Assembly (NCBI RefSeq): GCF_000797445.1
Contig: NZ_JSWF01000035.1
Coordinates: forward strand, 62,001-126,000
Direction: 5' to 3'
DNA from: Lacinutrix jangbogonensis
Lineage (GTDB): Bacteria > Bacteroidota > Bacteroidia > Flavobacteriales > Flavobacteriaceae
Length of the DNA stretch: 64,000 nucleotides
Shown: positions 10,701 to 17,675 of the stretch, piece after piece
Layout: each line of letters begins with the position of its first letter
How positions within the stretch are numbered: position 1 is the stretch's first letter
Position numbers and translations under genes: made by a program
The notes under the pieces: generated by a model
The model's database searches: none
What the model saw: the letters and a program-made list of their open reading frames with translations, nothing else
What the model was told of the DNA's origin: nothing

Positions 10701-11820
10701 TTGGTGTAAATACATTACCATCCATAATGGCGGTTTCATTATTATTAGGCAAGTTTTGGTTTAATATATAACCTGAGCCTGCACCAGCATCAGCAGCATC
10801 AACATCAAAACGTATAATTCCATTGGAACCAATTTGAAACTGTGTCTCTGTATTAGTGAAAAAACAAAAATCGAACGGTAAGTTTTCTACAGTAGACCAT
10901 CTGTCATCTTCATTAGGATTTAAAGCATTAGCCAAACCATTAAATGCAAAAGGAGGCACAAAAACGATTTGATTCATATTATAAGTATCCGTTAAACCAA
11001 TATCTAAGTAACTTGCGGTTATATCCACACAACCAGTAGTACAATCTATAGAAACATCATTACCAGCATCCACATTTGGATTCCCTGGACTTGAAGCACC
11101 TGCAATAACTTGTAAATTAATATTATTTGTACTCTGGCATCCATTTGGGTTTGTATCTGTAATAACTAAAGTAACATCATAAATACCAGCTGTAGTGTAT
11201 GCATGAGTAATTGTTTGTCCAGTTACAGTAGGAGTACCATCTCCAAAATCCCAAGTATAAGTTGCTCCTACATCTGTAGAAGAAAATATTCCACTACCAT
11301 TAAAGGTGATGGTTTCGTTTAAACCTGCTTCTACCTGACCAGCTCCATTAATCCCTGGAGAAGTACTATCTAAAACAGCTGTTATGGTTTGACAAGGCTC
11401 ATAGCAAGAAATTGTTGCGGACCAACCAAAAGTATTTGCACCACCATCAGAAGTGAACTCAATGGTTAAACAACCAGTAGCATTCGCCACAGTTGCAGAT
11501 ACTAATCCTGGATTATTAGTAGCTCCACCACCTGAAAACGACCCTAATACTGGTGCCGAAGTATTGTCTCCATCATAAATAGTCATTACATCATTAATCA
11601 TTTGAGTACCAAACGATGTGAAATTTAATTGAATAATTTCTCCAGCCGTTGGAGAGCAAATAGTATATACAAAATTTTCATTACTAGAATAATTTGCAGG
11701 ACCACCAGAATCAAAAAAAGTACCTGAACATTGGTTAGACATTCCATTTTGCATCAAAATATCTTGAGAAAATGAAACACTTGTGATTATAAAGACTAAT
11801 ATTATTATTAACTTTTTCAT
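4707..11820 (-). CDS. Giant T9SS type B (CHU_C) repeat adhesin, two frameshifts near the 3' end
   Basis: About 2,370 residues when reconstructed; 2,115 are in one frame (5473-11820). In order: signal peptide (MKKLIIILVFIITSVSFSQ); a CUB-like domain (~30-140, with CSGTFFDSGG and MTIYDGD); a PKD domain (~165-235, TYTWDFGDGTP); a ~250-residue globular region; five ~76-residue modules (F-T-x-x-P-x-CDGG type); ten ~100-residue modules (CDxDxDG near the start, TIYVRV near the end); an Asp-rich calcium-binding-like stretch (DGDGIADYVDLNGD); and a C-terminal gliding-motility type sorting domain (YFTPNGDGYNDTW, FDRYGKLLKQL). TAG at 5473-5475 interrupts the frame; one missing base near 5476 and one near 5460 restore an open path to 4707. 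Such proteins are exported by T9SS and held at the cell surface. It follows the 11840-12310 gene by 19 bases. A substrate or adhesion target cannot be read from the sequence. Confidence 0.85.
5820..8800 (-). repeat. Ten tandem ~300-bp adhesin modules
   Basis: Within the giant gene, ten diverged ~100-residue units follow each other. Each begins with a Cys-Asp signature (VCDDG, DCDPDSD, VCDNDADG, LCDV, ACDDDNDG, VCDDDADG, QCDDLDAD, LCDDI, ICELN, ACDDT) and has a T(I/L)(Y/W/F)VRV strand near its end. The units look like Ig-type beta modules with acidic, probably Ca2+-binding loops. The DNA copies are diverged, so the expansion is not recent. Confidence 0.75.
8805..9965 (-). repeat. Five tandem ~230-bp adhesin modules
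   Basis: Five ~76-residue units precede the longer modules. Each has a CDGG/CDSA signature followed by GGxFxFNPxPxD, ATGxxxNGxxGxxYxVxY and a paired Cys. One disulfide per module would fit. This block joins directly to the ~100-residue modules. Confidence 0.7.
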
Positions 11821-11839
11821 TTAAAATATCTTTTAGATT

Positions 11840-12310
11840 TTATTGATGCTGTGGTTTTATATTTACTAAATAATTGGTATTATCTACTCTATAAGTAAGA
11901 ATATTTTCATTTCTGGAATAAAAATCGAAACTATATTTTAATACATTAAAATCATTAGCATTAAAAAAGACCTCTTTTTTAAGCTCTTTATTATAGTCAT
12001 TAAATAGTGGAACAGAAGAAAGTAACTTAAAATGTGACAAATCTTTATTTTTATGCTCATTAATATAAATTCTATTTCTTAAAATATGCTTTATATCTTT
12101 CAGACGTTGTGGTCTATTTAAAACATACTCCTCAGCTTTATCAGCATATACTTCTTTAATAAAAGACAACTCTTTTTCAGTGAGTGGGGCATTTATATTT
12201 TCGCCATAGTTGATGACCTTGAGTGGTTGCTTTTTTTGAGATTGACCAGTCACATTATAAATGCTAAAAGCAAAAAGGAAAGCAAATGTGTAAAGTAGTT
12301 TGATTTTCAT
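11840..12310 (-). CDS. Small secreted protein of unknown function, first gene of the adhesin operon
   Basis: 156 residues with an N-terminal signal peptide (MKIKLLYTFAFLFAFSIYNVTGQ), so probably periplasmic or secreted. I recognise no domain. The mature part is basic and charged (KELSFIKEVYADKAEEYVLNRPQRL). It ends 19 bases before the giant adhesin start and is almost certainly co-transcribed with it, so it may help export or anchor the adhesin; that is inference from position. The promoter-like element at 12388-12417 lies 78 bases upstream of its ATG and matches those of the ECF/FecR cluster. Confidence 0.75.
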   Translation of the reverse strand: MKIKLLYTFAFLFAFSIYNVTGQSQKKQPLKVINYGENINAPLTEKELSFIKEVYADKAEEYVLNRPQRLKDIKHILRNRIYINEHKNKDLSHFKLLSSVPLFNDYNKELKKEVFFNANDFNVLKYSFDFYSRNENILTYRVDNTNYLVNIKPQHQ

Positions 12311-12387
12311 ATATAATTACCGTTTTAAAGATGCTAAAAATAGCAAAAAAATATTAACTTTTGACTAACTATTCTCTGATCTAAAAA

Positions 12388-12417
12388 TATAACAACCAAA
12401 ATTTAAAAACTCCTACC
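12388..12417 (-). promoter_or_regulatory. ECF-type promoter GGTAGG-N17-TGTTATA before the adhesin operon
   Basis: On the minus strand GGTAGG (12417-12412) is followed after exactly 17 bases by TGTTATA (12394-12388). The first 15 bases, GGTAGGAGTTTTTAA, are identical to the element before fecR2 (47431-47445), and the spacing is the same in all four elements of this window. Transcription would start about 70 bases before the 12310 gene. Confidence 0.65.
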
Positions 12418-12571
12418 TACGTTGCACGCATTTTTTTATTACTTATCTTTGCTAACTGAGGATTTTTCGGAAAATATACACCGTTTTTCAATATTACAAT
12501 GCTGAAAGTATGGCGTACTTTTTACGACTATATTTTAGCATATTTATGATTATTAGTTAGAATTTGAACAC

Positions 12572-13249
12572 ATGAAAATTGAGAATACTATAAATACAAA
12601 TGACGAATTAGGAGAAAACCACGTTGGCACATCTTCTGAGACCCCTATGTCTACTGACGCCTTTAAGCTTTCAGACAAAGAAAAAATAGAGCTAATACAA
12701 GATGATGTTCGTCATATTATGGAAACTTTAGGTTTAGACTTAACAGACGATAGTTTAAATGGCACGCCTAAACGTGTTGCAAAAATGTTTGTGAATGAAA
12801 TTTTTGGAGGTTTAAATCCTGAAAAAAAACCAACAGCTTCTGTTTTCGATAATAAGTACAAGTATGGCGAAATGCTTGTAGAAAAAAATATTACTTTATA
12901 TTCTACTTGCGAGCATCACTTTTTACCAATTGTAGGAAGAGCGCACATTGCTTACATTTCTAATGGTACTGTTGTTGGCCTATCTAAAATGAACCGTATT
13001 GTAGATTATTTTGCAAAGCGCCCTCAAGTACAGGAGCGTTTAACTATTCAAGTGGTTAAAGAACTTCAAAAAGTATTAAACACAGACGATGTTGCTTGTG
13101 TTATTGATGCTAAACATTTATGCGTAAACTCTCGAGGTATTCGCGATATTGAAAGTAGCACAGTGACTTCAGAATTTGGTGGACAGTTTAAGAATAAGGA
13201 AACAAAACGCGAGTTTTTAGACTATATTAAATTAGATACTAAGTTTTAG
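12572..13249 (+). CDS. folE: GTP cyclohydrolase I
   Basis: 225 residues. The enzyme converts GTP to 7,8-dihydroneopterin triphosphate, the first step of folate (and often queuosine precursor) synthesis, in the cytoplasm. The zinc-site motif STCEHHFLPIVGRAHIAY is present, as are VVGLSKMNRIVDYFAKRPQVQERL and the second ligand region KHLCVNSRGI. An N-terminal extension of ~40 polar residues precedes the core; the start ATG 12572 is the first in frame after the upstream region. It stands alone. A queE gene lies at 32.5 kb, fitting a queuosine pathway in this genome. Confidence 0.95.
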   Translation: MKIENTINTNDELGENHVGTSSETPMSTDAFKLSDKEKIELIQDDVRHIMETLGLDLTDDSLNGTPKRVAKMFVNEIFGGLNPEKKPTASVFDNKYKYGEMLVEKNITLYSTCEHHFLPIVGRAHIAYISNGTVVGLSKMNRIVDYFAKRPQVQERLTIQVVKELQKVLNTDDVACVIDAKHLCVNSRGIRDIESSTVTSEFGGQFKNKETKREFLDYIKLDTKF

Positions 13250-13387
13250 TTTGATGTAGAATTTGTTTGTTGTGGAGTTGTTAAGCTGAAGGTTACTATC
13301 ATATAATAATTTTATTAGTTGATTAATAATCTTTCTTGTCTACTCTAAGAATTAAAAAAACTGATTTGTAGTTAATCTTCCAAATCG

Positions 13388-13415
13388 ACTTAACAACAAA
13401 CAACTTTACAACAAA
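13388..13415. repeat. 28-bp direct repeat, left copy
   Basis: ACTTAACAACAAACAACTTTACAACAAA-type sequence (28 bp) ends 5 bases before the ATG of the four-helix-bundle gene. It is identical to 13790-13817, just after that gene. A partial inverted relative (TTTGTTGTGGAGTTG) lies near 13267. Confidence 0.85.
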
Positions 13416-13420
13416 AAAGC

Positions 13421-13780
13421 ATGCATATATATTCATTTGAAAAATTAGAAGTATGGAAAGAAGCTATTCAATTCGCTGTAAAAACATACAAAACAACAGA
13501 TTTATTTCCCAATGAAGAAAAATTTGGATTAATATCTCAAATGAGACGTTGCTCAGTTTCAGTTTCATCAAATATAGCAGAAGGCACAGCAAGTATAACA
13601 AAAAAGCATAAAGCACATTTTATGACAATAGCTTAGAGTTCTGCTTTAAAATTATTAAATCAGGTAATAATTTCAAAAGAATTAGAATTTATTTCCGAAG
13701 AAAACTATAAAATTATTAGATTAGATGTCGAATCTATAACTAACAAAATTAATGCGTTAAGAAATCACTTTTTGAAATAG
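13421..13780 (+). pseudogene. Four-helix-bundle protein (23S rRNA intervening-sequence protein family), nonsense mutation
   Basis: The reading frame matches the bIVP / four-helix-bundle family: FEKLEVWKEAIQFAVKTYKT, FPNEEKFGLISQMRRCSVSVSSNIAEG. TAG at 13634-13636 interrupts it, but the same frame stays open to 13780 and continues as expected (SSALKLLNQVIISKELEFIS), giving the usual family length of about 119. A single T-to-A change (TTG to TAG) explains it. Family members include proteins encoded in 23S rRNA intervening sequences and the Avd accessory of diversity-generating retroelements; no reverse transcriptase or rRNA is nearby. Flanking 28-bp direct repeats suggest insertion as a cassette between folE and cysS. 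Confidence 0.85.
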
Positions 13781-13789
13781 AGTAAGGCA

Positions 13790-13817
13790 ACTTAACAACA
13801 AACAACTTTACAACAAA
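13790..13817. repeat. 28-bp direct repeat, right copy
   Basis: Identical over 28 bases to 13388-13415. It ends 4 bases before the cysS ATG, so the original cysS leader may have been duplicated when the cassette arrived. Confidence 0.85.
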
Positions 13818-13821
13818 CAAC

Positions 13822-15303
13822 ATGCAACTTTATAAAAACCAACAGATAAAAGTATATAATTCTTTAACTGGGAAAAAAGAAACTTTCGAACCGATTATAG
13901 AAGGTTATGTTGGCATGTATGTTTGTGGACCAACAGTGTATAGCAATGTACACTTAGGAAATGTTAGGACATTTATGTCTTTCGATATGGTGTTTCGTTA
14001 CTTAAAACATTTAGGTTATAAAACACGCTATGTTAGAAACATTACTGATGCTGGACATCTAGAAAACGATGCAGATGTTGGTGAGGATAAGATTACAAAA
14101 AAAGCACGTTTAGAAGAAATTGAACCTATGGAAATTGTACAGCGTTATACTGTAGATTTCCATAATGTTTTGAATCAATTTAATTTTTTACCACCAAGTA
14201 TAGAGCCTACTGCAACTGGACATATTATTGAGCAAATTGAATTAATAATCAAGATAATAGACAATGGTTTTGCTTACGAAGTAAATGGCTCTGTATATTT
14301 TGATGTCCATAAATATAACGAGACTAATAATTATGGTATTTTAAGTAAACGTAAACTTGAAGATTTAATCCATAACACACGTGCACTTGATGGACAAAGT
14401 GATAAAAAAAACCCACAAGATTTTGCGCTTTGGAAGAAAGCAGAAGCTACACACATTATGCGTTGGTCATCGCCTTGGAGCGAAGGTTTTCCTGGTTGGC
14501 ATTTAGAATGTACAGCTATGAGCACAAAATACTTAGGTGAGCAATTCGATATTCATGGTGGTGGAATGGATTTAAAATTCCCACATCACGAATGTGAAAT
14601 TGCACAGAACCAAGCTGCAAAAGGCAAGGCTCCCGTGCATTATTGGATGCATGCAAATATGTTAGAGCTTAATGGTTCTCGCATGAGCAAATCTACAGGG
14701 AATTATATTAATCCTGCAGAATTACTTTCTGGCAAAAACGATGTGATGTCTAAGTCTTACAACCCAAATGTTGTGCGCTTTTTTATGATGCAGTCTGCTT
14801 ACAGAAGTGTTTTAGATTTAACAGATAATGGATTACTAGCAAGTGAAAAAGGTTTTAATCGTTTAATGAATGCTGTTGATGATTTAGATAACTTAAAAGC
14901 TTCAGATGCTTCTTCTTTTGATGTTAAAGCATGGAAACAGACGTGTTACGATGCTATGAATGACGATTTCAACACACCTATTCTAATCGCTAATTTATTC
15001 GAAGCTGTAAACCATATTAACGCTATAAAAGAAGGAAATACAACTATTGCTCCTGAAGATTTAGAGTTGTTTAAAAACGCTATCCATACTTTTGTGTTCG
15101 AATTATTAGGTTTAAATAAGGCTCAGGATTCTACAGAAGGTGAAGACAAACTTTCTGGAGCCGTAAACTTACTTATTAAATTAAGACAAGAAGCTAGAGC
15201 GGATAAAGACTTCGCTTTATCTGATAAAATTCGTGATGAATTAGCCGAAGTTGGCATAACATTAAATGATAGCAGAGAAGGCACAACCTTTTCGACTCAC
15301 TAA
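13822..15303 (+). CDS. cysS: Cysteinyl-tRNA synthetase
   Basis: 493 residues, full length. It charges tRNA-Cys in the cytoplasm. The class I signature is [16 protein letters not shown] (HLGN in place of HIGH), the signature loop is SRMSKSTGN, and the zinc ligands appear as [14 protein letters not shown] and [11 protein letters not shown]. The C-terminal anticodon-binding helical part ([22 protein letters not shown]) is complete. ATG 13822 directly follows the right 28-bp repeat. The stop is followed at once by a palindromic element (15307-15388). Confidence 0.97.
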   Translation: MQLYKNQQIKVYNSLTGKKETFEPIIEGYVGMYVCGPTVYSNVHLGNVRTFMSFDMVFRYLKHLGYKTRYVRNITDAGHLENDADVGEDKITKKARLEEIEPMEIVQRYTVDFHNVLNQFNFLPPSIEPTATGHIIEQIELIIKIIDNGFAYEVNGSVYFDVHKYNETNNYGILSKRKLEDLIHNTRALDGQSDKKNPQDFALWKKAEATHIMRWSSPWSEGFPGWHLECTAMSTKYLGEQFDIHGGGMDLKFPHHECEIAQNQAAKGKAPVHYWMHANMLELNGSRMSKSTGNYINPAELLSGKNDVMSKSYNPNVVRFFMMQSAYRSVLDLTDNGLLASEKGFNRLMNAVDDLDNLKASDASSFDVKAWKQTCYDAMNDDFNTPILIANLFEAVNHINAIKEGNTTIAPEDLELFKNAIHTFVFELLGLNKAQDSTEGEDKLSGAVNLLIKLRQEARADKDFALSDKIRDELAEVGITLNDSREGTTFSTH

Positions 15304-15306
15304 AAA

Positions 15307-15388
15307 TGTCATTCGGAACACAGCGAAAACTCTTTTATCATTCTTTTTTTTATCAATTAGAGATTCTTCGCTTTCGCTCTGAATGACA
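15307..15388. repeat. REP-like palindromic element
   Basis: TGTCATTC (15307-15314) and GAATGACA (15381-15388) form the outer arms, with GCGAA (15323-15327) and TTCGC (15367-15371) as inner pairing. GTCATTC...GAATGAC elements with TTCGCT cores are common intergenic repeats in Flavobacteriia. The right half recurs at 17566-17591. It could act as a terminator for cysS. Confidence 0.7.
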
Positions 15389-15394
15389 CAAAAC

Positions 15395-15616
15395 ATGAAA
15401 AAACTATTAATTGCACCTTTTCTATTTATCATAAAAGTGTATCAAACTTTTATCTCTCCATTTACACCGGCTACGTGTAGATATCAGCCAACGTGTTCTC
15501 ACTATACTAAGGAAGCTTTAGAAAAACATGGCTTTTTAAAAGGCATGAAATTAAGTGTAAAACGTATTTTTAGTTGTCATCCTTGGGGAGGAAAAGGATA
15601 CGATCCTGTCCCTTGA
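15395..15616 (+). CDS. yidD: Membrane protein insertion efficiency factor YidD
   Basis: 73 residues from ATG 15395 ([20 protein letters not shown]); an ATG at 15383 lies inside the palindromic repeat and is less likely. The family hallmarks are [18 protein letters not shown] and [15 protein letters not shown]. YidD is a small membrane-associated protein that aids YidC-dependent membrane protein insertion. The tail ends abruptly at DPVP; a second copy of the tail-coding DNA lies downstream (15692-15722). Confidence 0.92.
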   Translation: MKKLLIAPFLFIIKVYQTFISPFTPATCRYQPTCSHYTKEALEKHGFLKGMKLSVKRIFSCHPWGGKGYDPVP

Positions 15617-15650
15617 AAGGATGACAACTAGCCAACGCGCCAACGCGCAC

Positions 15651-15722
15651 ACTCACTAAAAATGTACACTGTACATTTTCTATTCGCTCTGTCGCCTTGG
15701 GGAGGAAAAGGATACGATCCCG
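15651..15722 (+). repeat. Remnant duplication of the cysS-yidD junction and yidD tail
   Basis: ACTCACTAAAAATGT occurs at 15297-15311 and again at 15651-15665. TTCGCTCTG follows in both, and CCTTGGGGAGGAAAAGGATA plus GATCC occurs at 15582 and again at 15692. In the second copy the yidD body is absent. The order of the matching blocks is kept, so this looks like a tandem duplication with an internal deletion. The second tail reads [18 protein letters not shown] before a stop at about 15770. Confidence 0.7.
15659..15679. other. Perfect palindrome with 10-bp arms
   Basis: AAAATGTACA, one central C, then TGTACATTTT. It lies within the duplicated remnant, upstream of lgt. It may be a protein-binding dyad or a chance product of the duplication. 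Confidence 0.5.
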
Positions 15723-15814
15723 TACCCCAAGAGAGGATAATTTTGTTAATGATTTGTGATATATTAAAATAAATTCAGCATAAATACTATATTTACAATC
15801 ATAAAAAGAAACCT

Positions 15815-16750
15815 ATGTACTTATTAGAATTCAATTGGAATCCTATTACAGGAATTGATATTGTTGGGAATTTCAAAATTCATTTTTATAGCTTAATGTG
15901 GGTAGCCGCATTTATAGTAGGCTGGAACATAATGAAACGCATTTTTAATAGAGAAAATGTAAAAATTGAATATCTTGATCCTTTGTTTATCTACACCGTT
16001 TTAGCGACTATGTTAGGGGCACGTTTAGGGCATGTTATTTTCTATCAGCCAGAATTATTTTCGCAAGACTTCTTTAGTGTATTTCTACCCTTTCATTTTA
16101 ATCCAAAGTTCGAATTCTCAGGGTTCTCAGGTTTAGCGAGTCATGGTGCAGCAATAGGAATTGTATTTGCCATGTACTTGTATAGAAGAAAATACAAGTA
16201 CAAATCTCTTATGTGGATTTTAGACCGCATAGTTATTCCTGTAGCTTCAGGCGCAGTATTTATTCGCTTTGGAAACTTTATTAATTCCGAAATAGTAGGT
16301 AAATTGTCTGGTGATTTCCCGTTGGGTGTTCGTTTTATTCAAGAAGAATACTCAAAAAGAGAGATTGTTAAACTCACAGGAATAGAAAATTATAAAGAAG
16401 CTTACCAAGCCGTTTCTAACGATCCAAAATTTATAGATTTATTACAAGCCGTTCCTTATAGACATCCGGCTCAAATGTATGAATCGTTTTGTTATGTTTT
16501 TGTATTTTTAATTCTACTCTATTTTTATTTAAAAACAAATAAAAGTAGCCAACCAGGTTTCTTATTCGGTCTGTTTTTAGTTCTACTTTGGACGGTTCGT
16601 TTCTTTGTGGAATTTGTAAAAATAGCACAAGTAGATGGACGTGATGATTATATTTGGTTTATGAATACAGGACAAGTATTAAGTATTCCTTTTATTTTGA
16701 TTGGATTATATTTTATGTTTTTCTACAAAAAAAAATCCTCATATAACTAA
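15815..16750 (+). CDS. lgt: Prolipoprotein diacylglyceryl transferase
   Basis: 311 residues with about seven membrane segments. Lgt moves diacylglycerol from phosphatidylglycerol to the lipobox Cys of prolipoproteins in the inner membrane. The signature is present (IRFGNFINSEIVG), as are LGARLGHVIFYQPE, SGLASHGAAIGI and the C-terminal RFFVEFVKIAQ. The stop overlaps the start of the DUF192 lipoprotein gene by one base (TAATG), so the two are translationally coupled. Lipoproteins in this window (16750, 34985, 41661) are expected substrates. Confidence 0.95.
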   Translation: MYLLEFNWNPITGIDIVGNFKIHFYSLMWVAAFIVGWNIMKRIFNRENVKIEYLDPLFIYTVLATMLGARLGHVIFYQPELFSQDFFSVFLPFHFNPKFEFSGFSGLASHGAAIGIVFAMYLYRRKYKYKSLMWILDRIVIPVASGAVFIRFGNFINSEIVGKLSGDFPLGVRFIQEEYSKREIVKLTGIENYKEAYQAVSNDPKFIDLLQAVPYRHPAQMYESFCYVFVFLILLYFYLKTNKSSQPGFLFGLFLVLLWTVRFFVEFVKIAQVDGRDDYIWFMNTGQVLSIPFILIGLYFMFFYKKKSSYN

Positions 16751-17247
16751 TGAAAGCATTTAAAATAGCGTTATTACTATTATGCTTTAGCTTAACTATT
16801 GTGGCTTGCAAAAGCGAACCAAAATATATTAAACAAGCAGAAGTCACTTTTACAAAAGAGGGGAAACTTACGTTATTTAAAAGCACAACAGACACTATTA
16901 TTACCACCTTAGATATTGAGATTGCAGAAACGACTTTCGAAATCCAAACAGGCTTAATGTATAGAGAGTCTATGAAGAACAATCAAGGTATGTTGTTTGT
17001 TTTTCCAAATCTTGAAGAACGTAATTTCTATATGAAAAACACACGTTTTCCACTCGATCTCATTTATTTAGATCAGAATAAAAACGTGGTAAGCTTTCAA
17101 GAAAATGCACAACCGTTTAACGAAGCGTCTTTACCATCCAATGCGTTGGCACAATTTGTATTAGAAGTTAATGCTGGACTAGCCAAAGAATGGCTTCTTG
17201 AAGTTGGAGACAAAATGGACTACTTTGTATTTAAGGCCAAAGATTAA
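16750..17247 (+). CDS. DUF192 family lipoprotein
   Basis: 165 residues. The N-terminus has a lipoprotein signal with lipobox (LTIVAC, Cys ~20). The rest is a DUF192 domain: IAETTFEIQTGLMYRESM, GMLFVFPNLEERNFYMKNT, FPLDLIYLD and FVLEVNAGLAKEWLLEVGD. The biochemical role of DUF192 is not established. It overlaps lgt by one base and is the last gene of that operon. Confidence 0.88.
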   Translation: MKAFKIALLLLCFSLTIVACKSEPKYIKQAEVTFTKEGKLTLFKSTTDTIITTLDIEIAETTFEIQTGLMYRESMKNNQGMLFVFPNLEERNFYMKNTRFPLDLIYLDQNKNVVSFQENAQPFNEASLPSNALAQFVLEVNAGLAKEWLLEVGDKMDYFVFKAKD

Positions 17248-17322
17248 TTTGACTTTTTTAGCTTTTTCTGTCATCAAATAATTAATAAACAGACTTTTCT
17301 TTTTACAATATTTCATGTGAAC

Positions 17323-17343
17323 TGTTGGTGTAAAACACCAACA
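17323..17343. terminator. Perfect 9-bp hairpin downstream of the lgt operon
   Basis: TGTTGGTGT and ACACCAACA around the loop AAA, 76 bases after the DUF192 stop. A T-rich stretch follows only after some bases, so the terminator assignment is moderate. Confidence 0.45.
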
Positions 17344-17565
17344 TTGGGTTATTCTTTTTCTCAACGCCTTAGAGGTCTAAATATTTCTATTGAATTAAGA
17401 CTACACTCAGTATAGCGCGTTAAGGATTAAGGCTTTGTTGAAGCTCCTCAAAGAGAGCGACTGCCGAAAGCCTGAGTTTTAGGTCCTGCAAGGTTTCTAA
17501 AACCTGGCAGGTATGAGTAAAAGTAACGCCCAAAAAATAAAATTATATAAACTTTAAATAAAAAA

Positions 17566-17591
17566 TTCTTCGCTTTGCTCTCAATGACATA
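17566..17591. repeat. Half copy of the REP-like element
   Basis: ATTCTTCGCTTTGCTCTCAA and the following TGACAT match the right half of the element at 15307-15388 with few differences. No left arm is present. Confidence 0.6.
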
Positions 17592-17616
17592 AAAGATTCT
17601 TAAACAGATTCAGAAC

Positions 17617-17657
17617 AAAAAAAATGCTTCATGTTTAAAACTGAAAGGCTTTTTTTA
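17617..17657 (-). terminator. Probable secDF terminator
   Basis: Read on the minus strand, AAAAAAAGCCTTTCAG and TGAAGCATTTTTTTT pair imperfectly across an A/T-rich loop and end in a T-run, 20 bases after the secDF stop. Confidence 0.5.
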
Positions 17658-17675
17658 ATATTTAGAGATTAGAAC

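Larger units (their letters stand above)
17248..17675. other. Intergenic region with several inverted repeats
   Basis: No gene is evident in these ~430 bases between the convergent DUF192 and secDF genes. It holds a perfect hairpin at 17323-17343 (TGTTGGTGT, AAA, ACACCAACA), which may terminate the lgt operon. At about 17413-17480 lie repeat-like pieces (GCGCGTTAAGGATTAAGGC; GAGCGACTGCCGAAAGCC). CCTGCAAGGTTT and AAACCTGGCAGG form an imperfect inverted repeat near 17493-17517. A half copy of the cysS-side palindromic element is at 17566-17591. Confidence 0.6.

Noticed and set aside
4707-11820. Repeats in the giant gene as a CRISPR or satellite array
   Set aside because: The periodicity is in-frame protein modules of 76 and 100 residues with diverged DNA.
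13421-13780. Four-helix-bundle gene as Avd of a diversity-generating retroelement
   Set aside because: No reverse transcriptase, template repeat or variable repeat was seen nearby.
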